NCBI GenBank assembly: GCA_031213475.1
Contig: JARUPZ010000026.1
Span: 2,369,095-2,433,094, forward strand
Source: Nereocystis luetkeana
Taxonomy: Eukaryota; Sar; Phaeophyceae; Laminariales; Laminariaceae
DNA: 64,000 nucleotides
Direction: 5' to 3'
Positions 1 through 14,599 of the stretch are shown piece after piece (the stretch's first letter is position 1; every line of letters starts with the position of its first letter). The translations under genes were made by a program, and so were the position numbers. The notes under the pieces were generated by a model. That model searched no databases, was not told where the DNA came from, and worked only from the letters and a program-made list of their open reading frames with translations.

Positions 1-300
1 GGCGGTGTTCGTCTTGTGCTGTTGTTGGTGTCGGTGCTGTTGTCGGTGGTGGTGGTGGTGGTTTCGGTGGTAGTGGTGGGGGTCATGATGCGGGCGTTCG
101 TAGTGATAGCGGCATTGTTGTTGGCTTTGGTGTCGGTAGTGGTGGCATTAGTGTTGGCGTTGGTGGTGGTGATAACCCGCTCGGAAGCTCCGGGGCAACT
201 GCGATGCCATGTGGAAGGCTGGCGTAGAGAGAGGGGCAGACCGGCCGACCGACCGACAATACGTGGAACAGACTACTATTAATACTGGTTTCACTACTGC
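1..300. repeat. GT-rich degenerate low-complexity tract
   Basis: A purine/T-rich run of GTTGTTGGTG and GTGGTGGTG-like units. It stays open in several frames only because of its composition. It probably lies in an intron or upstream part of the TTLL1-like gene that starts left of the window. No exon is visible. Confidence 0.6.
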
Positions 301-377
301 AGTAACTACTACTGCGCTACTTCTCTGCTGTTGTTGATTCTGCGTTTACCCCGGCTATCCCCTAAGAAACCCGCTAG

Positions 378-488
378 TAGTACGGGGGGCCATAGTAAAT
401 AGGACCAAATATTGTTAATAAAAAGAGGGAAATATATAGTTTTTTATGTGTACCGTAGACCCTTTTTACTAAGGTTCCCCGTGATACT
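378..488 (-). mobile_element. Family A MITE, copy A1
   Basis: About 110-bp palindromic element with terminal inverted repeats of the TACGGGGGGCCATAGTAAAT type and the internal GGACCAAATATTGTTA signature, which I define as minus orientation. The right end is eroded. It sits upstream of the first visible TTLL1 exon. Confidence 0.75.
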
Positions 489-499
489 AATCCCCTTCA

Positions 500-1400
500 G
501 CCGTTGTCGTTCCCGCTGCAGCATCGGTATCGTTACCGTTATCGTTGCCGCTGTAGTTCATACAACCCCCTCATAAGTTGTTTTTGCCTCTACAGTATCG
601 GTATCTCACCATTATCGTTCCCGTTATCGATGCCGATATCGTTGCCGATATATTTATCGGTAGATTCATCGGACCCCCTCGGGCGTGGTTTTGACCGCGA
701 CAGCATCGTTACCATTCTCGTTACCGCCGTTATTCCCGTTAGTTCCGTCCGCGTTACGAACACCGTTGCCGCTATCGTTGGATCTATCGGACCCCGTCAG
801 AATTTTTTTTTGCCGCTACGGTATCGGTATCGTACCATTATCGTTTGCCCTCACCAGTGTCGTTACCGATATCAATTTTGGTATCGGTGCCACTCGTTAT
901 CGTTATCGTTGTCGGTATCGGTACCAGCATCGTTATCGTTGCCATCGTCGGTATCGGTACCATTATCGTTATCGTTATCATTATTGGTATCGATACCGTT
1001 ATCGTTATCGTTGTCGGTATCGTTGTCGGTATCGGTACCATTATCGTTATCGTTATCATTATTGGTATCGATACCGTTATCGTTATCGTTATCGTTATCG
1101 TTGTCGGTATCGTTGTCGGTACCAGCATCGTTATCGTTGCCATCGCCGGTATCGGTACCATTATCGTTGTCATCGTCGGTATCGGTACCATTATCGTTAT
1201 CGTTATCGTTGTCGGTATCGGTACCAGCATCGTTATCGTAGCCATCGCCGGTATCGGTACCATAATCGTTGTCATCGTCGGTATCGGTACCATTATCGTC
1301 ATCGTTATCGTTGCCGATATCGTTGCTATTTCCGTCACCTTTTTTGTCGTTACTGCTATCGTTATCGTTGTCATTGTCGGTATCGGTACCAATATCGGGC
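500..1400. repeat. 900-bp degenerate (GGTATC/GTTATC) satellite
   Basis: A long array of 6-bp-based units (GTTATC, GGTATC, GTTGCC, GTACCA) forming higher-order units such as GGTATCGGTACCATTATCGT. It is open in many frames (RYRYRC, TDNDND peptides), which is an artefact of the repeat. It ends directly at the pyrimidine-rich 3' splice site of the TTLL1 exon at 1409, so it is intronic. Confidence 0.85.
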
Positions 1401-1408
1401 CCTCTCAG

Positions 1409-5354
<3,946 letters not shown>

Positions 5355-5359
5355 CATGG

Positions 5360-5990
5360 GGGGCGTGTTTTGGGCGTTGGGGTATACACGGCGGTTTCTC
5401 CAGAAGCACCATGTTTTTGTTTGTTTTGTCCCCATCGTGGGAGGATGCGGTCGGCATGTTTTCGGTAGAGGGGTGTAGGGCACCTATTTTTTTTTTATGT
5501 TTTTCATGATTTTAGTTTTTTCTTCTGTCCCGACGAAGGATGGTGTTGGCGTGTTTTGGCAGGGGGGTGGGTATACAAGCAGAGGTCTTCCATGTTTTGG
5601 GGGGAGGCTTGCTGGTGCGGCTCTGCTGCGCGTGTTTTTCCGTACGCTTGTTGTCGATGCTTTTGATCCCGCCGACGGGAACTCTCCCAAGAACCTTCGA
5701 GAACGCCTCCATGATGAAAACATTTGTTTTGTTCTACTGAGAACCTCGGAGAACCTGCAAGGATCAACGTCCAAGAAACGCCTCCACCTTGATGAAATGT
5801 TGCTGTTGAGCGGTTCATAACCTGCTGCAAGTTTTTCGACAGCTTTTTTAAGAAACGTTTTCGAAGGTTTTTTTTTCTCAAGAGCCTTCGAGGTGCCTTA
5901 AGAAACTCAAACAAAACAAGCGAATGCCTCGATATCCTTTTTGGACGCCACTATTTGAGAAATTTATTACGCGTACAACTTGTTTGTGAG
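5360..5990. other. Gene-free stretch downstream of TTLL1
   Basis: T/G-rich sequence with two related blocks (GGGGTATACACGG near 5380 and GGGTATACAAGC near 5570). Near 5690-5900 there are clustered GAACCTTCGAG / CTTCGAAGG half-palindromes. No exon is supported. Confidence 0.5.
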
Positions 5991-6007
5991 ATCATCCTGG
6001 AAGGACC

Positions 6008-6083
6008 TTTCGGAACTTTTGGAACTGCAGCCCCGTTTTTTGGGACAAACCACTCTAATTTTCAGTAGTCCTGAAAGGGTTAA
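6008..6083. mobile_element. Family B element, degraded copy B1
   Basis: Left arm (GGAACTGCAGCCCCGTTTTT, GGGACAAACCACTCT) followed by a shortened right arm (CAGTAGTCCTGAAAGGGTTAA). Part of the palindrome is deleted. Confidence 0.6.
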
Positions 6084-6148
6084 TAATGCTTTTAAGAACC
6101 TCAATTTAAAATGTTCTATGATAATGTGACAGGCTGAAAACAGCGTAC

Positions 6149-6385
6149 TATTACGGGGGGGCATAGTACCGTAGCGGGAAGGGGGGAGAAGAGGCCTGCA
6201 ATGTGACCCCGGATCTGAGTTACGAGTTGGAAGGAGAGAGAGAAGAAGATGGGCAAAGATAATAAATGGGATGAGCGAAAAAAAAAAAAAAAAGTAAATA
6301 GGACCAAATATTCTCGGTAAAAGGATGTAAATATAAAGGTTTTAGTGTGTACCGTAAGCCCTATTTACTATGGTCCCCCGTAATA
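6149..6385 (-). mobile_element. Family A MITE, copy A2, interrupted by an insertion
   Basis: Both ends are intact (TATTACGGGGGGGCATAG and CTATGGTCCCCCGTAATA), but the left arm is split by about 124 bp of foreign sequence at 6169-6292. Removing that insertion restores the usual family spacing. Confidence 0.85.
6169..6296 (+). mobile_element. Poly-A-tailed retroposed insertion
   Basis: A unique segment of about 110 bp with AATAAA at 6261-6266 and a 16-A run at 6278-6293. It is flanked by AGTA at 6165-6168 and 6293-6296, a likely 4-bp target duplication. The signal-to-tail spacing of about 12 nt is that of a processed polyadenylated transcript. The source gene is not identifiable. Confidence 0.6.
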
Positions 6386-6788
6386 GTGTTGGTCGACCAT
6401 TAAAAGTAGTGGTCGTTGGCGACGCGCGCGGGCCCGTTCGAAACGGATTCCTCTACACGCCATAATCGTGGTGGTTTCCCGCTAGAGACGTAAATCTACC
6501 CGAAACGCACGCTGCAAAAATAAAATACACATATTAATAACACGAAGTACAGAGCAGTAGGCAGGGGTGGACCATTAATAGTATTCCGGAAGAACCCAGC
6601 AATTTGATCAGAACCAACTACGAAGGTGCTAACGTACGAGCTGGTTCCATCGACAGCCGGAATTTTGTCTTCAAACGTTTGCGCCCCGCTTGCAGAAAAG
6701 TTGGAAAGCGAAATGTTTGACGGGGTCGTTCTTCGTGACCATACAAAAAATGACGAAAACACGCAGTTCTGGCCTATTTTTGTGGTAT

Positions 6789-6887
6789 GCCCTTTTAGAA
6801 CTGCAGTCCCGTTTGGGCAGACAAAGCACTGAAAATCTAAATAGTTCGTCCCCCAAACAGGACTGCAGTCGGTCCTAGAAGGGGTAA
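6789..6887. mobile_element. Family B element, copy B2
   Basis: Palindromic arms CCCTTTTAGAACTGCAGTCC and ACAGGACTGCAGTC with CCTAGAAGGGG at the end. TTAA termini are not preserved. Confidence 0.7.
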
Positions 6888-7489
6888 TGAGGTGCATTTT
6901 TCAACGTGTTTTTATTTATTTTGAACTTTTTCGCCAACTTTGATCCAAAATTGCGGAAATAAAAAGAAAACAAAAGGAAAGAATGTTATCAATACATGTC
7001 ATAAGGTCATGGAGATCAACCCTGCCAAATTTTTCCTTTTCGACGCTCGTTCAATCAGGGCGCGAAGGTGGTTTCCGTGAAAGCGAACAGTTCCCCTAGG
7101 GTTCCCAAGGAGCTCAATACGTTCGTTCCTGCACTTCGACAGAGGCGTTTCTCACAGCAGCCTTGCACGGCTCGCCGAACAAAAGCAGGTGTCACGGGCT
7201 TCTTCTCCTTGCTGATACGGCGCAACGCATAATTATTAATACGAGGATTGGACGCCCCCTTAAGGACGTCCATCACGTTTCGCGCGAATTCATGAACCCA
7301 TGTCCATCATCACCATTCAACGTTTTTAAACGTTTCCAGAGCAATATGATGATCCGTAAACTCGGACACGCACTGATGTGAAGCTGCTATCTAATCGGTT
7401 GACACTGCCGTCAATAATAATAGCGTTGAGCTTTCGCGCAGAGGTGGTGCGATCGCTTTTCAGCGCTCGTTCTCTCTAGATGGACAGCG

Positions 7490-7960
7490 GTAAAGGTTGC
7501 TCGAGTCGTACCAGGTACGTTACGTCCTCGGATGAAGGCTCTGATTTTTCTTTCTCAACAGTCAACAACCGTAAACGGTACTCAAGTCGTACCAGGCACG
7601 TTAAGCTTTCGGAGTAAGGCTCTGTTTTTTTTTCTCAACAGCCGTAAACGGTGCTCAAGTCGTACCAGGTACGTTAAGCTTTCGGATTAAGGCTCTGATT
7701 TTTTCGTTAACAACGGTAAAGGGTGCTCCTCAAGTCGTACCAGGTACGTCATATTTTTAGGACCCCAGTCCCGTTTTGGGGGCAACCTACTTATAATTTG
7801 ACTTCTTTGTCCCCACATGTGGCAGTGCGGTGCTAAAAGGGATACGGCTCTGATTTTTTCCTCTAAACAACTGATGTAAAGGGTGCTCAAGTCGAACCGG
7901 GCACATGAGTCACCCCACGGCAGGGGTTGCACTTTTCGGGCCGAAAAAACTCGGACCAAT
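7490..7960. repeat. About 75-bp minisatellite, five units
   Basis: Units share GTAAACGGTGCTCAAGTCGT, then ACCAGGTACGTTAAGCTTTC, then AAGGCTCTGATTTTTT. The fourth unit is interrupted by a family B element at about 7750-7841. Confidence 0.8.
7750..7841. mobile_element. Family B element, copy B3
   Basis: Diverged palindrome (TTTTTAGGACCCCAGTCCCG and GGCAGTGCGGTGCTAAAAGG) inserted within the fourth unit of the 75-bp minisatellite. Confidence 0.65.
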
Positions 7961-7968
7961 GGAGATCC

Positions 7969-8062
7969 TTAACCCCTTTAGTACCGCAGTCCCGATTTGG
8001 GGACAAACCACTCTAATTCCAAGTGATTTGTCCCCAAAACGGGGCTGGGGTTCTAAAAGGAA
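7969..8062. mobile_element. Family B element, copy B4
   Basis: Starts TTAACCCCTTTAGTACCGCA and ends with GGGGTTCTAAAAGG. The central spacer ACTCTAATTCCAAGT is typical. The right TTAA is eroded. Confidence 0.75.
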
Positions 8063-8225
8063 CTATCGGTTAGGAGGATGAAAAGTTGACTCGTATATTC
8101 GTTTTAGGACTAGCGCATACAAGCACCGGTCGGGCGGCACGAACGAATTTCTTCCAAGTATTGTATCGGGTGAGATATTGAGCTCCTAATGCGAGGGGCT
8201 GAAGAACTTCTGTGGGATGGCTCAC

Positions 8226-8325
8226 GTTTTATTTGTCGAAATCACCATGGTTGTTCGGCCAACCATGGGGGATGAAGGCTCTCGCCCAGGTTTTGTCGAA
8301 ATCACCATGGTTGTTCGGCATTGGT
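8226..8325. repeat. Short direct duplication
   Basis: Two copies of TGTCGAAATCACCATGGTTG with flanking TTTT and TTCGG, about 60 bp apart. Confidence 0.7.
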
Positions 8326-8724
8326 AAAAATCGAGGGCGGAATAGCGGGGCCGTACCCCTGCTTGCAGCGACTTCAAAAGCGGTTCCCCTGCGTGTAGGA
8401 GTACTCGTATAGAGCGCGCATCCGCACCGTACGGGTGTATGTCCTCGTGCTGCGCGTTTGTCGCCCACCGCGGCGATGTTGGTGGGTAGCTCATCGCACT
8501 GAATCTGCGCTTCGGACTCGTCCCTCACCCTACGAAAATCACTATAATAACTACAACGGAGGACCATACGATAGTAATTAGGACCCGTCATGCAGACAGA
8601 GGCCTTTGCATTTCGGTTTTGTCACTAAGCTTATTGAGTCCTGATTACGACTAGGTCCGTAGCTGATGCCGTCATCGTCACTGTCTTTTTTTTTGTCATG
8701 TTTTCCCGCTGAACCCCAAGAGAG

Positions 8725-9170
8725 CTACTGGTATGAACTGACACCAGTGGAAATACTGACACCAACAGAGCTACTGGTACCAACATAGCTACTGGTGCCA
8801 GTAGAGCTACGTACTGGTACCAGCAGAGCTACTTATATCAACGCAGCTACCGATGCCACTATTAATAGACCTACTACATGTAAAAGGAGCGACAGGATTG
8901 ACACCAACAGAGCTACTGATGCCAATCGGACTACTGATACCGTCAGAAGCTACTCCTATCAACAGGGCTACTGACACCAGTACACCTGCTGACGTAAAAT
9001 CAAACCCATTGCACAACTGACTGGAAGCGGAGGGGGATCTTGATCCTGGTCTCCTCTTCCAACCCCCCCTCCCTACTGCCCGAGGCGGCTACCACCCACA
9101 TGCCTACCGATGCCAACATACTGTGCAAAGCTACTGATACCAATAACCTTGCTCCAGGGAGAGGCCTTGA
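8725..9170. repeat. Degenerate 18-bp minisatellite
   Basis: Repeated units of the type AGAGCTACTGATACCAAC with 10-30% variation, interrupted near 9000-9090 by CT-rich sequence. No coding sense was found. Confidence 0.7.
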
Positions 9171-9258
9171 TCAGTTACAGACCCTTTAATCTATTCCTAG
9201 ATATCACTGAAACCAGTTTACTCAACTGTACTGCAGCTACGGGTTCCAATAGTTGTAT

Positions 9259-9367
9259 TTAACCCTTTTAGGACAGCAGTCTCGTTTTGGGGACAAATCG
9301 GGGACAAATTACTTGGAATTTGAGTGGTTTGTCCCCAAAAACGGAACTGGAGTCCTACAAGGGTTAA
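9259..9367. mobile_element. Family B element, copy B5, TTAA at both ends
   Basis: TTAACCCTTTTAGGACAGCA at the left and CTACAAGGGTTAA at the right. The inner GGGGACAAATC is duplicated once. The TTAA flanks and CCC/GGG ends resemble piggyBac-type target and termini. Confidence 0.8.
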
Positions 9368-9454
9368 GGGAGATGTCTTGATTGCGTCCATTCCCGTCTC
9401 TACTGCCCGAGGACGCTGATTCGCGCATACCTGCTGATGACGCGAACCAAAGAC

Positions 9455-9625
9455 GTCAGGAGACAGCACTTTCACCCCATGACAGACGGCACTCTCAAGC
9501 CTTGACCTGCCACCTGCCCTGTCTGGCAACAATCTACTACCTGGTAGGTTCTAGTGCGGAACACTCGGCCCTGCACCCTCGACAGCGCACGCCTTGCGTC
9601 GCTTGACATGCCTCCAGACATCTTT
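9455..9625 (+). repeat. Dispersed repeat F, copy F1
   Basis: Shares CAGGAGACAG, TTTCACCCC, TGACAGAC, ACACTCGGCCCT and GCTTGACATG blocks, in the same order, with 25460-25620. About 170 bp. Nature unknown. Confidence 0.55.
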
Positions 9626-10033
9626 GATGCCGATAGCCCCACGGACGTGAGGGAGGGCCTCGGTCGGCTCTTCTCTTGCCTCCCGAGGCCGCCCACACGC
9701 GTCTACCTACCGACTGATACCAACAGATAGTAGCCTTACTGCAGGAAGACCTATTGATGGGTCGCCTCCGTCCGTCCCCCTTTCCTACTTACTTCCCCAG
9801 GCCGCGCTGGAAGCCAAAGTGCGCCCGATGCGCCTTCTGGTAGTGTATCTCCAAGTCTTGCATTACCTAAAACGAGGGGAAACGTCCAATCAAAATCCAA
9901 GGTGTCGTTTGGTACGGGCGCACGGGGTTTCGAGGGGAGGGGAGAGGCAGGGAAGGAGGGGGGGTAGGGAGAAAATGGGAGGGGTAGGGGAGGGGAGAGG
10001 TAGGAGGAGGGCGGGGGCGGGGGAAGGGGAGGG

Positions 10034-10400
10034 GGGGTACTCATCGCCATGCATGGCCGTAGTCGTACGACCATAGACCCTCGCATCCCTACAATGCCGG
10101 GTTGGAGCATGGCCGGGGTTTCCAACGATTAGGCAGGGATTGCCGGCGCCGAGCGCGAAGCGCCGTGAGGTGTTCGGCGAGCCGATCAAGTGTGTTGCTG
10201 CATCCTAGTAAGAACCTCTTGTGAGGAGGGCATGGGGGGAGGGGAGGGGAGGAGTGGAGTGGATGTTTGGGAGGAGGGGTGTACTCATGCCATGCATGAC
10301 CGAAGTCGTAGAACAGTAGACCACGCACTTAGGGGAGAGGGGGGGGGTACTCATTAGTTGCTTGCCATAGTAATCCAACCATTGACCACGCTTCCCTTTC
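10034..10400 (-). repeat. Family C repeat, truncated reverse copies
   Basis: Reverse-orientation 3' half (GTACTCATCGCCATGCATGG at the tail side, then ACGACCATAGACCCTCGCAT, then GCGCGAAGCGCCGTGAGGTG), followed by two shorter tail fragments at 10275 and 10350. G-runs on this strand represent the C-tail. Confidence 0.7.
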
Positions 10401-10637
10401 GACACTATGCATGAGCTACACGCTCAACCCCTTTGCCGCGGAAAGTTCGATTTGGGATCAACGCTCAAAAAACAGCGCAGGGCCACTGTTGGGGTTGGGA
10501 AAGGCGTGAGCGCAAGAGTTACGCACGACTGCGGACCGGTCTGCATGGAGGAAGTAAAAACGGACCTACTACTCGTACGTCCCTTCCGCTCTACCTCCCT
10601 CCGCCTCCCTCGGCTCAACTTCGCCACTCGCACAAAC

Positions 10638-10787
10638 CTTGGCATTCGCGCTCCTGCCGTCGCTGGCACCCCCTTCCTTCCCCGGCCCGAGGGCGGATGC
10701 CTCCGAGGGGTTTCCATGGCATTCTCCCGCACCGGAAGCTAAGGCCGCTGCTCCCTTTTTCGCCCCCAGCAGCCGAAGGAACTTGAC
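10638..10787 (-). CDS. Candidate exon with SMAP-like C-terminal motif
   Basis: On the minus strand an AG acceptor (10789-10788) opens VKFLRLLGAKKGAAALASG, followed by a Gly/Ala/Glu-rich segment. A donor AAG/GTTTGTG lies at 10638/10637; alternatively the frame runs on to a TAG at about 10569. The K-F-L-R-L-L/M-G-x-K-K pattern resembles the C-terminal motif of small acidic protein-like (SMAP domain) nuclear proteins. That is family knowledge from memory, not a search. A long C-run (G-run on the plus strand, 10828-10905) lies just upstream. Neighbouring exons were not found. Confidence 0.35.
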
Positions 10788-10825
10788 CTGACCGTCGTGT
10801 TGACGACGACGCAAGTGGGAGAGGG

Positions 10826-10910
10826 GAGGGGGGGGGGGGGGGGGGGGGGGGGGGCGAGGAACGGAGGGAGGGGGGGGGGGAGGGAGGGGGCGGGGGTGTG
10901 GGGGGGGGAA
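10826..10910. repeat. Long poly-G tracts
   Basis: A run of about 27 G at 10828-10854, then G-rich sequence to 10910. On the minus strand it forms the pyrimidine-rich stretch upstream of the candidate SMAP-like exon. Confidence 0.9.
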
Positions 10911-10964
10911 AGCACTCGTTTCAACGGGACACGCAGGTAGCGTACACCTATTCCACGTGCCACT

Positions 10965-11260
10965 CGTGGGGCTAGCTAAGGCTGAGGATAATGCTCGCCC
11001 CAACGCCACCGTTAACGTGAAGACTGGCGTTGATGCTGAGGATAGCCTCAACACCAACACCAACGAAAAAGTAAGACACAAATACTAACGCTAACGCCAA
11101 CGTTAAACCCTGCCACAACCCTGACGCTCACGCCAGCGCTGACACCCAACACCAACGCTAACGCTCACGCTAACGCCGACGCTGACGTTAACGCCGACGC
11201 TGAGGCCAAAGCTAACACCAACACCAGTACCTATACACCAATGCCAACACCAACAGCAAC
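10965..11260. repeat. Degenerate 6-bp (AACGCT/AACGCC) satellite
   Basis: Hexamer-based array (AACGCT, GACGCT, AACACC, AACGTT), open in several frames by composition only. Confidence 0.8.
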
Positions 11261-11654
11261 ACAAACACGCCCCAACACCACTTTCCCAACGTCCGAACGC
11301 AAAAAAAAAAAACAGAAACTATGTTCAAGGAATATAACCGCAGAAAAAAACGCACACACAGACAAGAAAAAAAAAAAACAGTGGCTTAAGGTACGGTGTT
11401 CCAGTATAACACCAAATGGCGAAGAGCGACGCGTCCATGCCAAAGGTGTCGACGGTACCACCCCCAGGAAACACCATTTTCGCTGCGTGCTCTGAAACTC
11501 ATTCCATCGGGTGTGTGTTATCTTAGGTGTGTACGCAGTACATTAGTTTTATTTAAAGCAAAAAGAGGCAAAAAAAAAAAAAAAAAAAGCACCACAGCTT
11601 AGAGGCGAGACCGAAACTAAATTCACACATCTCCGGCAGGGAGAGCATCGACTC

Positions 11655-11910
11655 TCACAGTTCATCATCCACGGTAGACCTTTCGAGGCAGATCTAGAAC
11701 CCCCGATCTGTATGGTCTGTATGATCTAGCTCATGTTTCCGGGTGGGACCCGTATAATCTGCGGTGATCTCTCTACCCTGCAGGACACGTTTTCTGGGTT
11801 GGATCTGTGCTATACACAGATCCTGCCCCCAACCTCCCACAACGGCAGTTGAGGAACTGCTATCAATAGATGATCTACACGTTAGATCATGTTCTCTCTA
11901 TATGATCTGT
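11655..11910 (+). repeat. Family D repeat, copy D2
   Basis: GATCTGTATGGTCTGTATGA block, CCGGGTGGGACCCGTATAAT signature, and a perfect 9-bp hairpin GGATCTGTG-CTATA-CACAGATCC at about 11800-11822. The minisatellite part is short. Confidence 0.75.
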
Positions 11911-12064
11911 CCGTCCGAGACTCGCTACACGGGGACGAGGGCGCTCGTGTACCAGTACGTTTTACAGCGAGTCTACGAACAAAAACTATAAAAACACGGT
12001 TGGTAGGGAACAGACTCGCTACCTATGGTGCGGGTCGGGAATATTTTGAAAATTTCACGGGTCT

Positions 12065-12569
12065 GGTCGGGTCGGGTCGGGTCGGGTCGGGTCGGGTCGG
12101 GTCGGGTCGGGTCGGGTCGGGTCGGGTCGGGTCGGGTGGGGTCGGGTCGGGTGGGGTCGGGTCGGGTCGGGTCGGGTCGGGTCGGGTCGGGTCGGGTCGG
12201 GTCGGGTCGGGTCGGGTGGGGTCGGGTCGGGTCGGGTCGGGTCGGGTCGGGTCGGGTCGGGTCGGGTCGGGTCGGGTCGGGTCGGGTCGGGTCGGGTCGG
12301 GTCGGGTCGGGTCGGGTCGGGTCGGGTCGGGTCGGGTCGGGTCGGGTCGGGTCGGGTCGGGTCGGGTCGGGTCGGGTCGGGTCGGGTCGGGTCGGGTCGG
12401 GTCGGGTCGGGTCGGGTCGGGTCGGGTCGGGTCGGGTCGGGTCGGGTCGGGTCGGGTCGGGTCGGGTCGGGTCGGGTCGGGCCGGGCCGGGTCGGGTCGG
12501 GTCGGGTCGGGTCGGGTCGGGTCGGGTCGGGTCGGGTCGGGTCGGGTCGGGTCGGGTCGAGTCGGGTCA
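12065..12569. repeat. (GGGTC)n pentanucleotide satellite, about 100 units
   Basis: Nearly perfect 5-bp array with only a few GGGTG, GGGCC and GAGTC variants. Because the unit is not a multiple of three, all frames on one strand encode the same cycling peptide (GSGRV, or DPTRP on the other strand). The long apparent proteins here are therefore artefacts. Confidence 0.97.
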
Positions 12570-12894
12570 CCTTTCCGTACACGACCTGGTCCAACCCGAC
12601 CTGACAGTAGTGGAACACACTTCACCTGACGTTCTGCCGGGCCTAACGCCGTCGCTGCCTCCTGCCACCGCTGCTCCACGCCGGTCGCGACTTCCCCCCC
12701 CTGTATCCCCCATCCCCATCCCCACCCCCACCCCCAACCGGAAACAAAAAAAAACACAGAAAACGTTTCGAAAATCCAACCGATCGAAGAGAACGAAAAA
12801 AACGTCGGGAGGGGGGGTGGGGGAGAAAGACACAAAAACGGAGAAACGAGGTTTAAGCAGCAAGCAGGAAGTACGAATCAGAGGGACAATAGGA

Positions 12895-12895
12895 G

Positions 12896-12926
<31 letters not shown>
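12895..12926. repeat. Poly-G tract
   Basis: A run of about 28 G in otherwise unassigned sequence. Confidence 0.95.
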
Positions 12927-12989
12927 CGCACAGGGGGTGGCTGCAAAAACTCGTGTACTAGTCGTGTCAAAATCTAAGACCAGAGTATA

Positions 12990-13500
12990 AGATGCCGAAA
13001 GGACAAAACATCGAATATGATTTGTATGATTTGTATGAATGTGATGATGTATCATAGGTGCTGTTTTTGGCGAGAAGGTGGGCAGGCAGCAGCAACGGTC
13101 TATATACTTGTGTGTAGGGACAAGTGCCGACTAAAGGACAAGAAGAAACGTCAGATGATCTGTATGATCTGTGTGATCCAGCTCACGTCGCGGGGTGGAA
13201 ACGATATAATCCGCATAATCTGCATAATCTACGGTATTCAATTACGTCTTTATAGTACCTGGTACATGGTACATACCTGGGTTGGGAATGAGCAACACAG
13301 ATAGGTCATGCACAACACCTCACGACGGCACGTTAGAGATCTATATGTGGACGATCTATCTATATGTGGACGATCTATCTGTAGATTATCTTTCTGTAGA
13401 TGATCCATCTGTAGATGATCTATCTGTAGATTATCTATCTGTAGACGATCTATCTGCAGACGGTCTACCTGTATATGATGTATACGTTCGGCGCGTGCAC
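12990..13500 (+). repeat. Family D repeat, copy D3
   Basis: ATGATCTGTATGATCTGTGT and GGGTGGAAACGATATAATC signatures near 13150-13215, then the 15-bp minisatellite (TGTAGATGATCTATC-like units) at 13340-13485. The central hairpin is not recognisable. Confidence 0.7.
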
Positions 13501-13723
13501 CTGATATAAATAAGCCAAAAAACAACAAAGGCTTGTGACAAAAAAACAACTAATGCGAGGGTATATACAGGGGAAAATAAAAATGACAGGCCGCAGAATT
13601 TGTTTTCGCTAGACAGGGTGGTGCTCTAAAATCGAGTGAACCTAATACCGGGGGGGAGAAGGGTGGGCACCTGTGACAACGGCTTGTCCAGAAGCTCGTT
13701 GAGGGTAAAACCTCCCACGAGTA

Positions 13724-14558
13724 GGACCTATGCCAATGGAAACGCGAAGTTCAAAAGTTGTTTTTCAAATATATCGCTTTCAAAAAACAGCCGAATTTTT
13801 TCTCGTACCGCCGCTGTGGGAAAAATAGAGAAAAAATGTTTGTTTTTTTCTTTTTTTCCCCCCAACGGCTGCAGGCGGCGCAATTTGTGTTTTTCTGGTC
13901 GCAAATTGTCAACACGGTGATCGAAACCAGCTCGTGCGACGATCGATGCTCGATCTCCACATAGACTCAGCCCACGGCCAACCCACTCGGTATCTGGCAA
14001 GCCCAACGAATATAGATGACGGCCTCGAAGATATCAGGTGGATCCATGGTCTAGGGGGGGAGAGCTTGCCGGCGGCGTCCTACGGTATCCTCCCAAACCT
14101 GAAAAAAAGTCTATTTTTGGCCATTCGGGACGGATGGAGAAGTTTTGTCTTCTGTTTTGTGCAAACCAGCGGCCAAATATTTTTTTTATCACACGCCTGG
14201 TCAGCTCCCGCCACATGTCACCGGCCATGGTGTGAAGACGGTGACCCTAGGGTGGGTCGGAGCCCCTAACGAGCGCACTCCGTTCAGAATTAATGACGCA
14301 ATCGTTGGTTTTGTTGATCGATGTCTGTCGAGGACTCGGAATCTCGCCGCTTCGTACCAAAGATCGGCCTGAGTTTTTCTCAAGCCGATGTTGGCCCAAC
14401 ATCGGCCCCAGATTTGCTTTTTTTGGGCTTTTCCAAAAGTTAGGAACTTTTTTTTTTTTTTGGGTGGCCCATAGGAAGCGTGTTCTGATTTTTTTTGGAG
14501 TGTATCTTTGAAATTCAATTTTTTTATTGCAACTTCGCTGTACCATTGGCATAGGTCT
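13724..14558 (+). mobile_element. Element H, copy 1 (835 bp, TIR)
   Basis: Bounded by GGACCTATGCCAATGG and CCATTGGCATAGGTCT inverted ends. It matches the reverse complement of 18269-19109 along its whole length, including a central palindrome (CCGATGTTGG / CCAACATCGG) and the CGCACTCCGTTCAGAATTAA block. Both copies have overlapping open frames of 65-110 codons, but none resembles a known transposase, so I call it non-autonomous. Confidence 0.85.
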
Positions 14559-14599
14559 AAGGCTGGAAAAGTGATATTGAAAAAAAAAAAAAACACATG

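Noticed and set aside
7055..7276. Minus-strand frame with MDVLKGASNPRINNYALRRI and VTPAFVRRAVQGCCEKRL, vaguely histone-fold-like
   Set aside because: The similarity is impressionistic, there is no paired exon, and the frame lies in a transposon-rich stretch.
12023..12990. Long open frames of 180-320 codons over the GGGTC array
   Set aside because: The pentanucleotide repeat cannot produce stops in any frame. The peptides are simple cycles with no conserved flank.
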